NCBI GenBank assembly: GCA_003116995.1
Contig: BDSL01000054.1
Location: forward strand, 124,001-188,000
Direction of reading: 5' to 3'
DNA length: 64,000 nt
Origin: Yamagishiella unicocca
Lineage: Eukaryota > Chlorophyta > Chlorophyceae > Chlamydomonadales > Volvocaceae
Positions 1 through 11,900 of the stretch are shown here, in pieces. How positions within the stretch are numbered: the stretch's first letter is position 1; the number at the start of each line of letters is the position of its first letter. The notes under the pieces are model-generated. The model searched no databases. It was given only the letters and a program-made list of their open reading frames with translations, and was not told where the DNA came from. The translations under genes were made by a program, and so were the position numbers.

Positions 1-80
1 GTGTCCGCAGGCCCGGGCGACCCCAGGACAAGAGGGGTGCCCATTTAGACCTCACCGTACGAGAAGTTAGCGCTAGCAGC
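1..80 (+). repeat. Partial copy of the 7.7-8.2 kb inverted-repeat element
   Basis: The first 80 bases resemble 7687-7760 (shared GCCCGGGCRAMCCCAGGACAAG, then GCCCAT and a CTCACC/TTACCC block). The copy is cut by the window edge and lies in or beyond the last visible intron of the kinase gene. Confidence 0.5.
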
Positions 81-3000
81 CAGCAAACACCAGAATAGGC
101 GTAGGGAAATCAGGAAACTCCGCCTTGCCCAAAAAGGAGCGACATGTGTGTATGCAAAGTGCGGCCGACACTGACCCAAAGGCCGTACCTAAGCTGTAGA
201 TGTCGCTCTTGTCGGTGACGGTATTGTTGCTTATGTCATACAGTTCTGCGGAGCGGAGCGGGGAGAAAAACATGCGCAAAATGATAATGGGCTTGGGGCT
301 TGGGGCTTCCGCCACCCAGAAAATTTCGAGCGGCCTTGGGGTCTGAATTCCACAGCTCCTGCGGAAAACCGATACGGTGACGTGCGGAAACACATGACAG
401 CTCGCCAAGCGCTGGAACAGCTCGGGAGCAAACCGGCAAGGGCAAGCATTGGCGGACAGCAGCAGCTGGGAAATGCCACCGGGCCGGGCCGAGGGCTGCC
501 ACGGTACGCAGGAAGTTGTGCTAGCAGCGAACACTGCGTAGGAGGCGACCAGGCGGCGCTCTGGGCGCAGCGACCTTGACGCCGGCAGCTGCGGCAGGCA
601 GCAACCAAACCCGAGAAAGCAAATACACACCTGGCGCCATGTACGGCGGCTGTGGGGTTGAGCGGCGGCATTCACCGTACAGGCATAGAGGTGGGAGGGA
701 GCAAAGCTGAGTTGGGGAGGTGGCTTACGTCGCATGGCGAGGTAGGGCAAGGCAGGGCAAGGTAGGGCAGGCACGCCAAGTCAGCCAGGTTTGCTGTAGA
801 ACGCAGAGCAGCTAACGCCCATGTCCCCGCGGTGCTGCTGGCGGGACTGCTGTCATGCTCCGTGCTGGCCGAAACGCACGCCTACGAGCTGTACGACCAT
901 GGCAGGGTCAAGTGTCCCGATCGCTTCGTGAGCAAGAAACAGGAGCCAACGCAGATTGCGCACTGCCTCCCAAGATGTACGCCACACGAGCCCACCGATG
1001 AGCCCGCCGCACTTCGAACGGACAGACCACGCAGGAATACTGGCACAGCTGCATTGACACCGACTGTCAGAACCCACCGTGCCCGCCTCTGGATGTCGCG
1101 TGATCTGCACCGTGCTGCGCAGCCGCGACAAGCCAAAGTCCTGAGTTACGGCAGGACGTGAGCACACGGGTTGCGAACGTCAAACGTGCGCTTGAACGTC
1201 AAACGTGCGCTTGAACGTCAAACGGCTCAAGCAAAGCTCCACATAGCAATGATAGCTCCTCGCCGGGCAGATCAGCGGTCCTAAGCTGCACCCGAGACGT
1301 ACCGTCAGCTTCACCACCGGTCGCGGCCCGTCCGGGTCGTTGAGCAACACATTGCCGGGCTGCGAAGGGACCGTGCCGCGCCAGGTGCGGCGGCATAGGG
1401 TCAGCGGGGTTATAAGGGTGTTGGAGTGTCTAGAGGAGCCAACATGCAACATGCAACACACGGCTGAGGCGAGAGGCTGTGGCGTGGATAGTGCCCCGAG
1501 ATTGCACGAGGCGCCAAAGATCCCAAGGACAAGACCCATGGGTCGGGAGACGGGGAGAGCCTGACGACATGGTGCAGATCCATCCATCATCCATCCATAC
1601 ACATTATACCCCCCCCTCCGCTACGCCACATACATCCACAGGGCCAGCCTTACCTTGAGGTCCCGGTGCACGATGGTGGGGTGCAGGTACTCCAGCCCCC
1701 GGGCCACCTCCATGCCGATGTGGAGCACCTTGTCCAGCGGCAGCAGCGGCGCGCTGGGCTCTCGCACATGGATGAGCTTGTCCAGCGACGCCTCCATCAG
1801 CTCCATCACCAGGCACAGCCGCGGCGGCGACAGGCAGGCCGCCAGTAGGCACACCACGTTGGGGTGCTGGCAGCGCCCCAGCACCTCCACCTCCTGGACG
1901 TAGCTCCGCAGCGCGTTACGCGGCTCGCCGCTCCACTGGCTCATGTCGGGGACCAGCTTGACCGCGACGGGCTGGCCGCCGTACACCCCCTCCACCACGC
2001 GGCCGAAATTCCTATTGTGTGGAGAGTGGGTTTGAGTTGGTGTGTCGGTTTAGTTAGCTGGTTGGCTTAGTTGGTTTGGTTAGTTGGTTGGTCGGTTTAG
2101 TTGCTTGGCTTAACGGGTTGGGTCGTTGGAGGGATCGTAGGAGGGGTCGATGGAGGGGTAGTTGGAGGGGTCGTTGGAAAAACAGCTCGGCGTTCCTAGG
2201 GTTCGTGTCCGGCGCGCGCAGGGATGCCCAAAGATTGCGGTTCGTCGCGTGAGCTCAGCGATAGCGAGCTAGGGTGAGGTACGGCAGGACGACGGCCGGG
2301 TTCGTTGCCTTCCCGCGCAACGACTACACACGCACCGAATGACGCGCTCCGAAGTAGGGATCCCCGGCTTCAGCGCTTTGCGCAGGGGCGCTAAGGGTCA
2401 TCAGGTAGGTCATCAGGTAGGCGCACTGGCCTCAAATACTACTAATAAAACTAATGTTAATACGACTGGTAACAATGCTAGTGTTGATGAAGTTATAACT
2501 ACTTCCCCTACCCTTGGCCCCGGGTTTCCTCCCCTACCCTTGGCCCCGAGTTTCCTCCCCTACCCTTGGCCCCGCACGACGGGCAGCAGCTTGACCTCCG
2601 TGTCGCACTGCACGTCGAGCTTGAGGTCGGAGCGGTGCGGCGTGAAGGGGGTCACGATGACCGGCGCATCATGCACCACCACCTCGCACCCTGCTGCCTC
2701 ATCCGGGGGAGGGGGGAGGGGCAGCGAGAAGACCCGGTTACACGACATGTGGGGGAGGGGGGAGGGGCGGCGAGAAGACCCGGTTACACGACATGTGGGG
2801 GAGGGGGGAGGGGCGGCGAGAAGACCCGGTTACACGACATGTGGGGGAGGGGGGAGGGGCGGCGAGAAGACCCGGTTACACGACATGTGGGGGAGGGGGG
2901 AGGGAGCGAGAAGACCCGGATACACGACATGTGGGGGAGGGGGGAGGGGCGGCGAGAAGACCCGGTTACACGACATGTGGGGGAGGGGGGAGGGGGCGAG

Positions 3001-6000
3001 AAGACCCGGTTACACGACATACGGCACGGAGGGCGCAAGCGTGTTGTTGCGGCGCCCTGGACCCCAATCCTAGCTGTTGTCCCTCCACCTGGGGCACCCG
3101 CCTCCGCGAGACTCCACGAGCCTCGCGCCAGCAAGCGCTGCTGCTCACCTCCACACACGGCTGACACCGTGGAGACCGGGCTGCTGCCAGTAATCTTGGC
3201 GCCACACAGCAGCGGCCCCTCCGCACTTGCGTTCGACAGCGCCAGCGCCAGCGCCTCCGATGACGGTCCGTCGCACAGAGCCGAGCCCCCAGCGCCCGCC
3301 GCACCCCCCTCGGCGATGACCAGACCCCCCCACGCGGCGCCGGCGGGCTGGGACGTTGCTTGTCCGGCGGAGCACCTGGGGCGGCGCGCGGGTAGGACTT
3401 AGGTAAGGACGCTGGCCGGGCCGCTCCCCAGAACACGGATTCAGTTGGCAGACATGTCTAGGCAACCCCCACCCAAAAGCCGCAAGCCGGTGCAGATAAT
3501 GGTTTCCCGACAGCCCCAAGCCCCCCAGCACCCACATGGGTACCCCGCCCCCGCACAACCTCCGCCTCCGCGCCTGTCCCTCCTTGGCTCGTGTCCCTCC
3601 TCCTGCCCACCCCCTCCCTCCCCCGGCCTCGTCCGTCCTCCGGCTCCGTCCCCCCTTCCTCCCCGTCCCCCCTGGCCACCTCCCCCCCCGTCCTTCCTCC
3701 TCCGTCCTTCCTCCTCCCCCCACCCCCCACCCGCAATCGCGTTACCGGTTCTATTGTTGTCACCCCCTCCCCTCGTACGGATCGGCTTACCGATGCGACC
3801 CCTTGCGTCCTAGCCGACGACGCCACAGAAGCCAGCCGACAACTGCAACTGCGATGGCGACGCCTACAGGGTTGCGGCACAGCGCGGAGGGGTCACAACT
3901 GGGAGGTCCGGGCTACGCGCTCAATGCTGCTGCCCATCCGCCCCCGCTGCAGTTGGTCGCTCGGTCGACACCGCCACGGCCTCGAGAGGCATAGCGGCCT
4001 CGAGAGGCATAGCGGCCTCGAGAGGCATAGCGGCTTCATGGCAGCAGCTGGAGGCGCCTTACCTCCCAGGGCGCAGGGCAGTATGACCGCCAGCAGGGGC
4101 GGACGAGTGCTGTCATCAGCAGGGGCCGGGTCTGATGGAGACCGCGCCCCGGTCCTCAAAGTAACGTCGCCGATGTGCGGCGTCGGCGGCGTCGGCGGCG
4201 GCGGCCTTGCTACTGCTGCTGGCTTCGATGGCAGCTTGTTGCTCAACACGTAAAGGAAGCAACCCGTGGGTCCCAGCGCCTGCGACAACAAGCCGTGGGG
4301 TGGGGTTGGGGTCGGGGGGGCAGGAGGGCGGGGAGGTGGCGAGGAAACCCGTGCACACGACATAGGGGGAATAGGGAGGGCGGGGCGGGGGCGGAGGTGA
4401 GTTGCAGGGGGGCAGACAGCCGCGAGCGTGAGGTCCGCTCAAGTCCGAGGCAGCGCTAGTCGAGCTGCTCCGGGCGGGAGAGAGTAGGCGCCCAGCACGC
4501 AGGCTCCCCCCAGGGTTCACTTCTTCCTATGTGCCGACCCACGGGACGGGTTCCTCTCAACACATGTCCAAAGCAGTTTTGGGGTGCACCCCTCCCCTTG
4601 CCCTGCCTTGCCCTGCCCCTCCCCTTGCCCTGCCCCTCCCCTTGCCCTCCCCTTGCCCCCTCCCCTTGCGCTGCCCCTCCCCTTGCCCTCCCCTTGCCCC
4701 CTCCCCTTGCCCTGCCCCTCCCCTTGCCCTGCCCCTCTCCTTGCCCTCCCCTTGCCCCCTCCCCTTGCCCTGCCCCTCCCCTTGCCCTCCCCTTGCCCCC
4801 TCCCCTTGCCCTGCCCCTCCCCTTGCCCTCCCCTTGCCCCCTCCCCTTGCCCTGCCCCGGCCTGAACGGGGGAACGGGCCGTCGCCACTCCCCGCCCTGG
4901 CCCCCCGGCCCCACCTCCACACAGCCATCGGGCGTCACCAGCTGGCAAATGAACTGCGTCATCAACACGTGGATGTAGTAGTTGGACGCCCGGAGCCCGC
5001 CCGCGTCGTCCGCGTCCCTCCCCTGCAGCGCCAGGTCGTCGTAGCGGCCCCATCTGGGCCAGCAGCGCTGAAGCAGGTGCGCCGAGGTGAGGTTGGAGCA
5101 GTTGGCGGCCTGAGGAAGCAGGTCGCCCACCGCCTGCTGCCCCGGGAAGAACGCCGGGCGGGTCAGGTTGCCGAGCGTCGCCACCTGCATCTCACGCGGG
5201 AGGCACACCGCTGGGCGACCGGGGGAAGGCGATTCGATCAGCGATGGGCAAGAGGGGTATGGAAAGGCAGGCGGCAGGGAGGGCAAGCGGGCAGGCGGGT
5301 GGATCGGTGCTGATGGCCGGGGCGTTGGTTGGTTGCGCGGGGCCGGAGTGGGGTGTGGCGAGATGGGGGCCGCAACCCCCCCAGGGGGATCCCCTCCCCC
5401 CCGTCCTCTCCCTGTCGCGTAAACGGTTTTGATGCCACCCTCCGATTGTGGGGGGCTCCGAGGGCAGCGATCCCGCGGGCGCGAAGGGCCCGTGTAACAG
5501 ACGACGCGACAAGCAAAGCACGAAGGCCCACATGAATCCTGGGCGCTGATGCACTAGCTGGGGGGTGCTCCACTAGCCAGGGGAGCGCTAGTTAATACAC
5601 GCGGCAAGGGTTGGGTGCACTACGGGCGGGCTGCAGGGCAGCGCAGCCACTACGTTGCGGTGAGGCCTGAGGCCATCAGCGGTAGGTGGCAGTGCTAGCC
5701 TGCACACGCACACAACCACATTTGCCCCCCCTCCTGCTACAACACATGTGCAGCGTGTAGCCGCTGCACAACGCCGTCCTCGACGACTCTTCCGCCACCC
5801 CCTGGATACTGCTGGGAGCATGCTTCAGCTACCTTTCCTCCTTTGCCGCTGACAGCCACCGAGAACGCAAACGCAAACGCAGTGCAGCCCGCGGCTCTAG
5901 ATAAGTCTAGGAGCAACTGGGGCCGGGGGGGTATGAGCGACCGGGGGGGTACGAGAGGATACCCGTGGGTCCCCTCGTGGAGGGGTTCGTGTGGAAAGGC

Positions 6001-7002
6001 CGGGGGGGGCCGGGGGCGGCCCTTTGTGGGATTGCCTTACTCGTCGTTGCAGCCTGCAGTCGTACACCGCGCACTATAAGGCCTCATAACAGTCCGCAGG
6101 AGCCGCTACCAGAGCGCACACGAGCGCATCTTAGCCCTCTCGGCACACCTGCCACATGCGTACTCCATGTGCGAATGAGGTTCTGTCTACGGGGATAATT
6201 ATGCTTCTGGCTGCGCTCTGGCTGCTGATAAAGCTTGTTTTTCATATCAGCATGGGCGTCCCGTACGTACGGCAACAACGCAGGAAACGACCTGAACGTA
6301 CGAACGGTCTTACGGCGGACTAGCTGGATGGCCGGCCCACACACCGCCCGCCACGAAGTGGGCCGGCAAGGCCTAGCCACCCGTCACATCCAAAGCCAAC
6401 TGCTGGTTAACCCGTGTTACGAACCGGCCTTCCCACCATCTACTTACGGTGCACGAGGAGCACGTTTCGCAGCAGCACGAATGCCCCAGTCTCATTGGCG
6501 GGGCAGGGCGCCAGCAGATCAAACCCAGGGGACAGTGATCCGAGGCCGCGGCGGTTCTGAGTGACGACCACTTCGCTGGCAGACAGGGCGATGCCTTGAG
6601 CGAGCCGAATCTACAGCACATGCGAGGGGGAAGGGGGGGGAAAGAGGTTTTGGAGTTTTGCGAGTATTCCAGACCGCTGCCCCGTCCCGCAGCCATACAG
6701 CAAGATCTTACCGCGCCAGTGCTGGCGGCAATGTTGATTACGGGCAGAGCGCTAAGACCAGGAAAACCTTGGAAGCTGATATTCCGTTCCACCAGGATTG
6801 GTAAAGAGAATCCTTCCCAGTTTGTGTCGTCGATGAAGATATCGTTCATTATCCAGAGGAGGACAGCATCCGGCGATGCAACGGCATGTGCAAATTCCAA
6901 GCCACTGCGAACCTGCACCGTAGACGTCTGGAGGCCGTCCACAGCAAGCCACGACACCCATGACGCCGCAATCAGCAGCAATTGCAATCGTCTTGCAGCC
7001 AT
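1..7002 (-). CDS. Receptor-like TKL-type protein kinase (3' end outside window)
   Basis: Exons in transcript order: 7002-6712, 6610-6448, a tentative 5894-5799, 5210-4915, 4279-4063, 3863-3791, 3375-3149, 2693-2564, 2011-1654, 1359-1303, 1140-1078, 649-631 and 245-189. All join in frame with GT-AG introns, giving about 682 residues, after which the last donor (AG|GTACGG) runs off the window. The start is ATG 7002 because it opens a signal peptide (MAARRLQLLLIAASW...). The order is ectodomain, one membrane helix, juxtamembrane segment, kinase domain. Kinase landmarks are the glycine loop GQGNFGRV, VAVK, HRDLK, DFG and MAPE, assembled across exon junctions. The DFGLSRL and TDKSDIYSLG motifs fit the large volvocine TKL receptor-like kinase families. 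It presumably sits in the plasma membrane and phosphorylates Ser/Thr or Tyr; the ligand is unknown. The weakest part is 5211-6447, where only one tentative exon was found. Confidence 0.85.
189..2693 (-). other. Kinase catalytic domain exons
   Basis: Exon 2693-2564 ends in VVRGQG and exon 2011-1654 begins NFGRV, so the glycine-rich loop is completed only by splicing. The invariant lysine is in QPVAVKLV and HRDLK ends exon 2011-1654. PGNVLLND is in exon 1359-1303, DFGLSRL opens exon 1140-1078, PPYMAPE lies in a 19-base micro-exon (649-631), and LYDISNNTVTDKSDIYSL is exon 245-189. All catalytic residues of subdomains I to IX expected up to this point are present, so the kinase looks active. Subdomains X-XI are outside the window. 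The acceptor of exon 2693 could be three bases later (2690) with the same frame. Confidence 0.88.
2716..3022. repeat. 46-bp minisatellite in a kinase-gene intron
   Basis: Seven tandem copies of a unit of about 43-46 bases start near 2728, 2773, 2819, 2865, 2908, 2954 and 2998. Each has the core GACCCGGTTACACGACATGT followed by a G-rich block. The array lies in the intron between exons 3375-3149 and 2693-2564, directly upstream (in transcript sense) of the 2693 acceptor. Its core recurs singly elsewhere in the window. Confidence 0.9.
3978..4036. repeat. 18-bp tandem repeat, three copies
   Basis: GCCTCGAGAGGCATAGCG is repeated three times without interruption. It lies in the kinase-gene intron just downstream (transcript sense) of exon 4279-4063. 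Each unit contains the palindrome CCTCGAGAGG. Confidence 0.9.
4588..4860. repeat. Pyrimidine-rich minisatellite
   Basis: A 270-base array of CCCCTTGCCCTGCCCCT and CCCCTTGCCCCCT variants lies in the kinase-gene intron after exon 5210-4915. Long open frames across it on both strands reflect low complexity, not coding. Confidence 0.9.
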
Positions 7003-8933
7003 CCAAAATGCGCTGCTCGGTAACTCCGGGGCCACAGTGCTTCACCCAGTTGTCACCCAGTGATTTGCTCACTGGGTGAGCAAACTACATGACTTCCGAT
7101 GGTCTTTGATAAGGCATATATGGAATGTATTTAATCATTGAGGAGGAAGTCCCGAGACGTTGGTTTCGCTAGCCTTCCCGTTCGCATTGTTTCACAGTAA
7201 TTCTGAAAGGCTGTACTGGTATGGACTGACCGCGTGACCGGATACATCAGTCTCCTATATGTTAGCAGGTGAAGTAGCGTTTGTTGGCAGCGCAAGTTAC
7301 TGGCAGGCCAGTGATTTCATGAAACCCGCCAGCGTACTGGCACCACATCCTGGCCCCTGACAACTGGCATTCGCTACGCGTTATGCTTTCATACCATGTA
7401 CATATTTCTTCATGCAAAGGATTGGTTCGCGGTCCATGAGCCCCCTGTCTCGTCTGGACCACTTAAAATAAATACAACCAATCAAACGCTTCCCCTAAAG
7501 AATGGATATTTGACCCAATTAGGACTTCTAACACAACACGCATGGCACACAAAGGTAATTGCATTTAAAGCTTCTGGGGGTGGGGGTGGCGAGGCGATCC
7601 GGTGGGGGGGAGACGCTCTGCTGCTTGCAAAACCTGGGGGCAACATATGATCCATTGCGATTCTATTTATAGTAAGATGCTGCTGTGTCCTCAAGCCCGG
7701 GCAAACCCAGGACAAGAAGTGAGGCCCATGTCGTTACCCCACCATATGAGAGCTTGTGCTGAACCCAGCAGACGCCCTGAAGGGCACAGAAAAGCCCTGT
7801 AAGGCACAAAGACGCCAACCTACCCAAACAGCAGCCACGACTCGACAGCCACCACTATGAAAGCTATCGGACACCCGGCACAAAACAGCAGGGAAGGGTG
7901 ACATTGGAAGCCTGTGAAGAGCAGCCCGCCCCCCCCCCCCCGACAGCGGGGCCAAGAGGAGAATCAGCAAGTGGCAGGGGGAAACCCTTGTCACGACACA
8001 CAGCGTGCTGTGCAGGACGGGTGAGCCAACTGAAGACTTGGTATCGGAACCGGCACCTGATGTGCAAGTTACGTGCTGTGTCGTGGCAGCCTGTCGAGGC
8101 TTTTCTGTGCTGTTCTATGCTCTTTGGGTAGCCGGCTGGGTTCAGCCCCAGCTGTCGTGTGGTGAGGCCCGGCATGGGCCCCCCTTCTTGTCGTGAATCT
8201 GTCCGGGCTTGAGGACACTGTACCCTCTCCGTATAAAAAGGGCAGTGGGATCCGCCCGTCCTGCTCGTCCGGTACGCCACGCTTGTTTTTGTTCGGGGCC
8301 ACAGTCGGTACCGGTACTCACGAGGGCCTTGGCAGCATATGTATATTGCATCGTGTAAAGTCAAGGGTCTGTTTGCATACCCGATTTCCTCCTGCCATCG
8401 ACTCGCGCATACAACATCTCGTTCACCATCGTATTTTACTCGAGTTCAGGCCGCTCGCAACATGGGGTTTGCCTGGAATTTTCTTAACAGCACCTCGTTC
8501 TACGTACGAGGGCAGTCTTGGGGATCAGAAAGTACCCCAAACGATTCACCGTAATGTACGTTGTACGGGGAAGCTCAAACCATGGCCAACGTCATCTTAC
8601 GATCGCTGCTGAACGCTGCTCCACAGTCAATGTAAAGTTACGGAGCGGTTTGATACATGTGCTAATTACGTCCAAGAATCATGTCAAATTGCGTCGCTTC
8701 GGGTTTCGACCGACAACTCTGACACTGTTCACTGCTACAAGTTGCATTACCCATCATTATGCACTGAATTAAGCTAAATTACTTCCAAAATTCATCACAT
8801 AAACAGAGATACCGGAGAAGTCGCTGCTATCCCCGCAGCGCAATGGACGAAAAAAATTGCTGATACAAAGACTCCAATGGACACGAGAGGATAAAGCATT
8901 CCAGTCTCTAACGAGGGGCAATTCGTATATGAC
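7003..8933. other. Divergent intergenic region
   Basis: This 1.9-kb gap separates the ATG of the minus-strand kinase (7002) from the ATG of the plus-strand giant gene (8934), so it must hold both promoters. I saw no convincing TATA box or other recognisable element. Its middle is occupied by an inverted-repeat element (about 7683-8222). No coding exon was found. Confidence 0.6.
7683..8222. repeat. Inverted-repeat (MITE-like) element
   Basis: The left arm from about 7687 (GTCCTCAAGCCCGG...GACAAGAAG...GCCCATG...GCTGAACCCAGC...CACAGAAAAGCC) is the imperfect reverse complement of the right arm ending near 8216. Internal sequence near 7985-8030 is related in reverse complement to 60128-60166, and the left end to bases 1-80. 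It has no transposase-like open frame, so it is best described as a non-autonomous element or degraded foldback. Confidence 0.65.
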
Positions 8934-11900
8934 ATGACATCCGTGGTCCTCGCCTTCTTCCTCCTCGTAAGTGGCCTCCCCTGCTGCAAATTAGCTAGGG
9001 TCACAATGAGGTCGCCGAAGCTCACAAAGGGTGAATTCGTGCGGCCACAATGTGCCTACCCTATTTCGTTGCCGACCGATACCGGTGCTGCTGGCTCTGT
9101 GCACGGCAGTGCGTGCGATCAGAACCACTCAGGCGTACTTGAACTGCTGCTTTGTTCCATCCTCTGGCATCTCAGTTCGCCCTTCTGGTTGGTGGAGCTC
9201 GTGAGCGGCCCTGGTGCGAGGGCGGCAGCGCCCTTTGCAGCGCTGGCAGGGCAGGGACTCGCTACGAACACCGTATAGTCACCTCAGGGAATGGCCTGGT
9301 GAGTTGGTGCCCGCGGGAGCACGGAAACGAAGGAATGGGCGCGCGGCGGGGATTGGATCTGACAGCCGGTAATAAACAGGTAGCTAGATAGGTAAGCAAT
9401 CAGCAAGCAGGTAAGCCGCGTCATGTCGTGCGTGCGTGCATGCCGTGCGTGCGTGCATGCGTGCCATCGATCCAGCATGCGAAGCAATCCATCCAGCCGC
9501 CCCACCCACCACGGGTGGGGCGGCTGGATGGATTGCTTCGTTCCTTGCTTCATTATTCGGGTTACAGTAATACAGCAGTGAGGCAACGCTACCTGCCTTG
9601 GCTTGAGGTGAGGTAATAATGCTCGCTGTATGATGAAGAAGTACAGAACGTGCCACTACGTACTACTGTGTGGAGTTCAGCGGTGAGGTGAATGCCGGTG
9701 CATGCCGCCGTGCACACAGCAGAATATTCCAAATATATGTGCAGATAGACGGTTGCACCATGTAGCAGGCGAGCAGCCAAAGGCTTATCGAGATGCTGGG
9801 AGCGAGAGCGCTTTGCGCCTCTTAGGTAGTGTTCGCAAGGGCCGTACAATTGTCGTACACCTGCTACACTCTCCCCCCTTTGAAGGGAACCGTCTCGGTC
9901 CGTCCCTTAGGGCCTTGCCAGCATGCATGTGCTTGCCTTCACCTATAGCACTGGGTCGCCACTCCAGGTCACATCATGTCCCGCCATAGCATGGGCCTAT
10001 GCTAGCCTTGCGGGTTTTTCAAGCATCGAGCCAGTTTGGTCAACTTCGCTCTGCCAATTCCTCTTAGAGGGCAATGGACCGCGTTGCGTCGCCCGAACAG
10101 CTTACTTTATACTGTGCGGATCGATCCTACTACCTTTGGGTCTCAACGGCTGGTCTCGATACCAATTGTAGCAGGCGAGCAGCCAATCAAAGGCTTCTCG
10201 AGATGTTGGGAGAGCGCTTTGCGCCTCTTTGGTAGTGTTCAATACAATTGTCATACACCTGCTATCTACACACCATTATATATATAGCAACAGTTGCCCT
10301 TTTACCTACATACATATGTATGGATGCATGTACCGCTATATATATACTGTTACATACCCATTATTTGTATTAAATGAAAGGGAAAGAGCTTTATGTCACA
10401 TAATAGTTAGGTATATAACCGATGGTGATGTTTCTCTAAGTACTTAGCTCCTAGTTAGACCAAGCAAGACTACTGCTAGTTGAACGAACTAAGCAAGCAA
10501 GTAAACAGATAGGGGGCGGGAGGGAGCCGGAGGGAGGTGTAATGATGGCCTACATACCATCGCCAGCCTGCCTCATCATCACCACCTTCGTTACAGCTAG
10601 ATAGCTATCTAGCGACGTTTTCCTAGCTTCCTATTACGTGTTGGAAAACATTGCGCATGCAAAGTGATTGCACTGCGCTGCCGTGGTAGAAAATAAATGA
10701 CCGAACTCATATTTATTGCTTTGGGAATGAAAACGCACGCACGTAGCTATTAGATGAAGTGTTAATTATGCAAATGTGCTAGGTACGGGGCATTTAAAAA
10801 GTTGTTGTAATTGTTACAGTGGGCTCCAGACCTTAAAAGGTAGAACCATCGGGCGCATCGCCTGACACTGAAAGAGACAAGGAAAGCAAGGAAAACCGAC
10901 GGTTCGATAATTCCGAAAGGCAAACCACCCAGAGCCTCACAACCGAGAGCCCAGAGGAAACAGCAAGCACCAATACACACGGCAGGGGGAGGTTGCGCTG
11001 ATGGCTCCCATGCACATGGCCACATGCATCCCAAGCAGACCCCCGAAAGGAGAGACAGCAGCACGCCTCGGCAACACAATCGGATACCCCCCCAAGATCC
11101 CGGAAAAGTCCCACACCCGATCGAAACGGGCCGATGCTCATAGCGAGATGGGAAGAAAAAGTGTGTCAACCAGCATCAGTGCTATTTGCTTGCTGCGTGG
11201 GCAGCAGCCGGAGGAACTTAATAAGCTGCTGCGTGGTGCGCGCGTGCGTGTATGTTTGTTTGGTATTTAGGGCCCTATTTATTTGTTTGGAGGGTCGGGA
11301 CGACTTCACGTGTATGTGCACCCTATCTCGCTCGCTTGCTGGGGCAATCCTTACTGCAGTGGCCCCAGCCACGCTCAGGAGCTAGGGTTTAAAACATACG
11401 GCACTCCATTAGATATATAAGTAGCAAGCCCTTATAATAATAATAATAATAATAATAATGAGTACGCTGGCGCTAGGCCTAGCATGTATTACGGGGGCGG
11501 GGCGGTGAGGGTGTTAGTACACCCTATACGCTCGCGCCACCTGTAGCCCTTATATATTATTACTCTGCTGTCATCATTGCATGCGGCAACAATTCCCACG
11601 AGTGCGTCCTCTGCATTTTGGCTGCTTGCTTATTTGCAGGTATACATTTATGGCGGTCGCAAAGGCGGGCTGGCGTCTGAAATTTTGGGCTCCGACTCAG
11701 TGGACGAGATGGAGCCACGAAGCCGTGCGCTTCGGTCTCAGCTGCTTTCAGGCTGGCAGGTAGATCCTGATAGATAGGTGGGCCCGCCTCAGGAAAGGTT
11801 CGTTCGTAATTCAGTTATTATATATGTATGATAATAATGTCAGTCATAAAACCAGTCATGAAACCGTTTACAATGGCGGGTCAGTCAAAAGGGGCAGGAA

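Larger units (their letters stand above)
3791..7002 (-). other. Ectodomain and transmembrane exons of the receptor-like kinase
   Basis: Exon 1 (7002-6712) carries the signal peptide and a segment with NDIFIDDTNWEGF and RNISFQGF. Exon 2 (6610-6448) has GFDLLAPCPANETGAFVLL. This is the N-terminal layout I associate with volvocine receptor-like kinases. Exon 5210-4915 holds Cys-containing, N-glycosylatable sequence (NCSNLT, RCWPRWGRYDDLALQG, QLVTPDGCVE), and exon 4279-4063 continues it (ALGPTGCFLYVLSN) and begins the membrane helix (LLAVILPCALG). The helix finishes in the 73-base exon 3863-3791 (GVAIAVAVVGWLLWRRR), followed by a basic stop-transfer cluster. Phases match at each junction from 5210 on. 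The ligand specificity cannot be read from sequence. Confidence 0.75.

Noticed and set aside
2339..3402. Plus-strand open frames of 244 and 278 codons
   Set aside because: They run across the 46-bp minisatellite and oppose well-supported minus-strand kinase exons at 2564-2693 and 3149-3375.
4456..5313. Gly/Arg- and Pro-rich open frames on both strands
   Set aside because: Mostly the pyrimidine minisatellite; only 4915-5210 on the minus strand is accepted as an exon.
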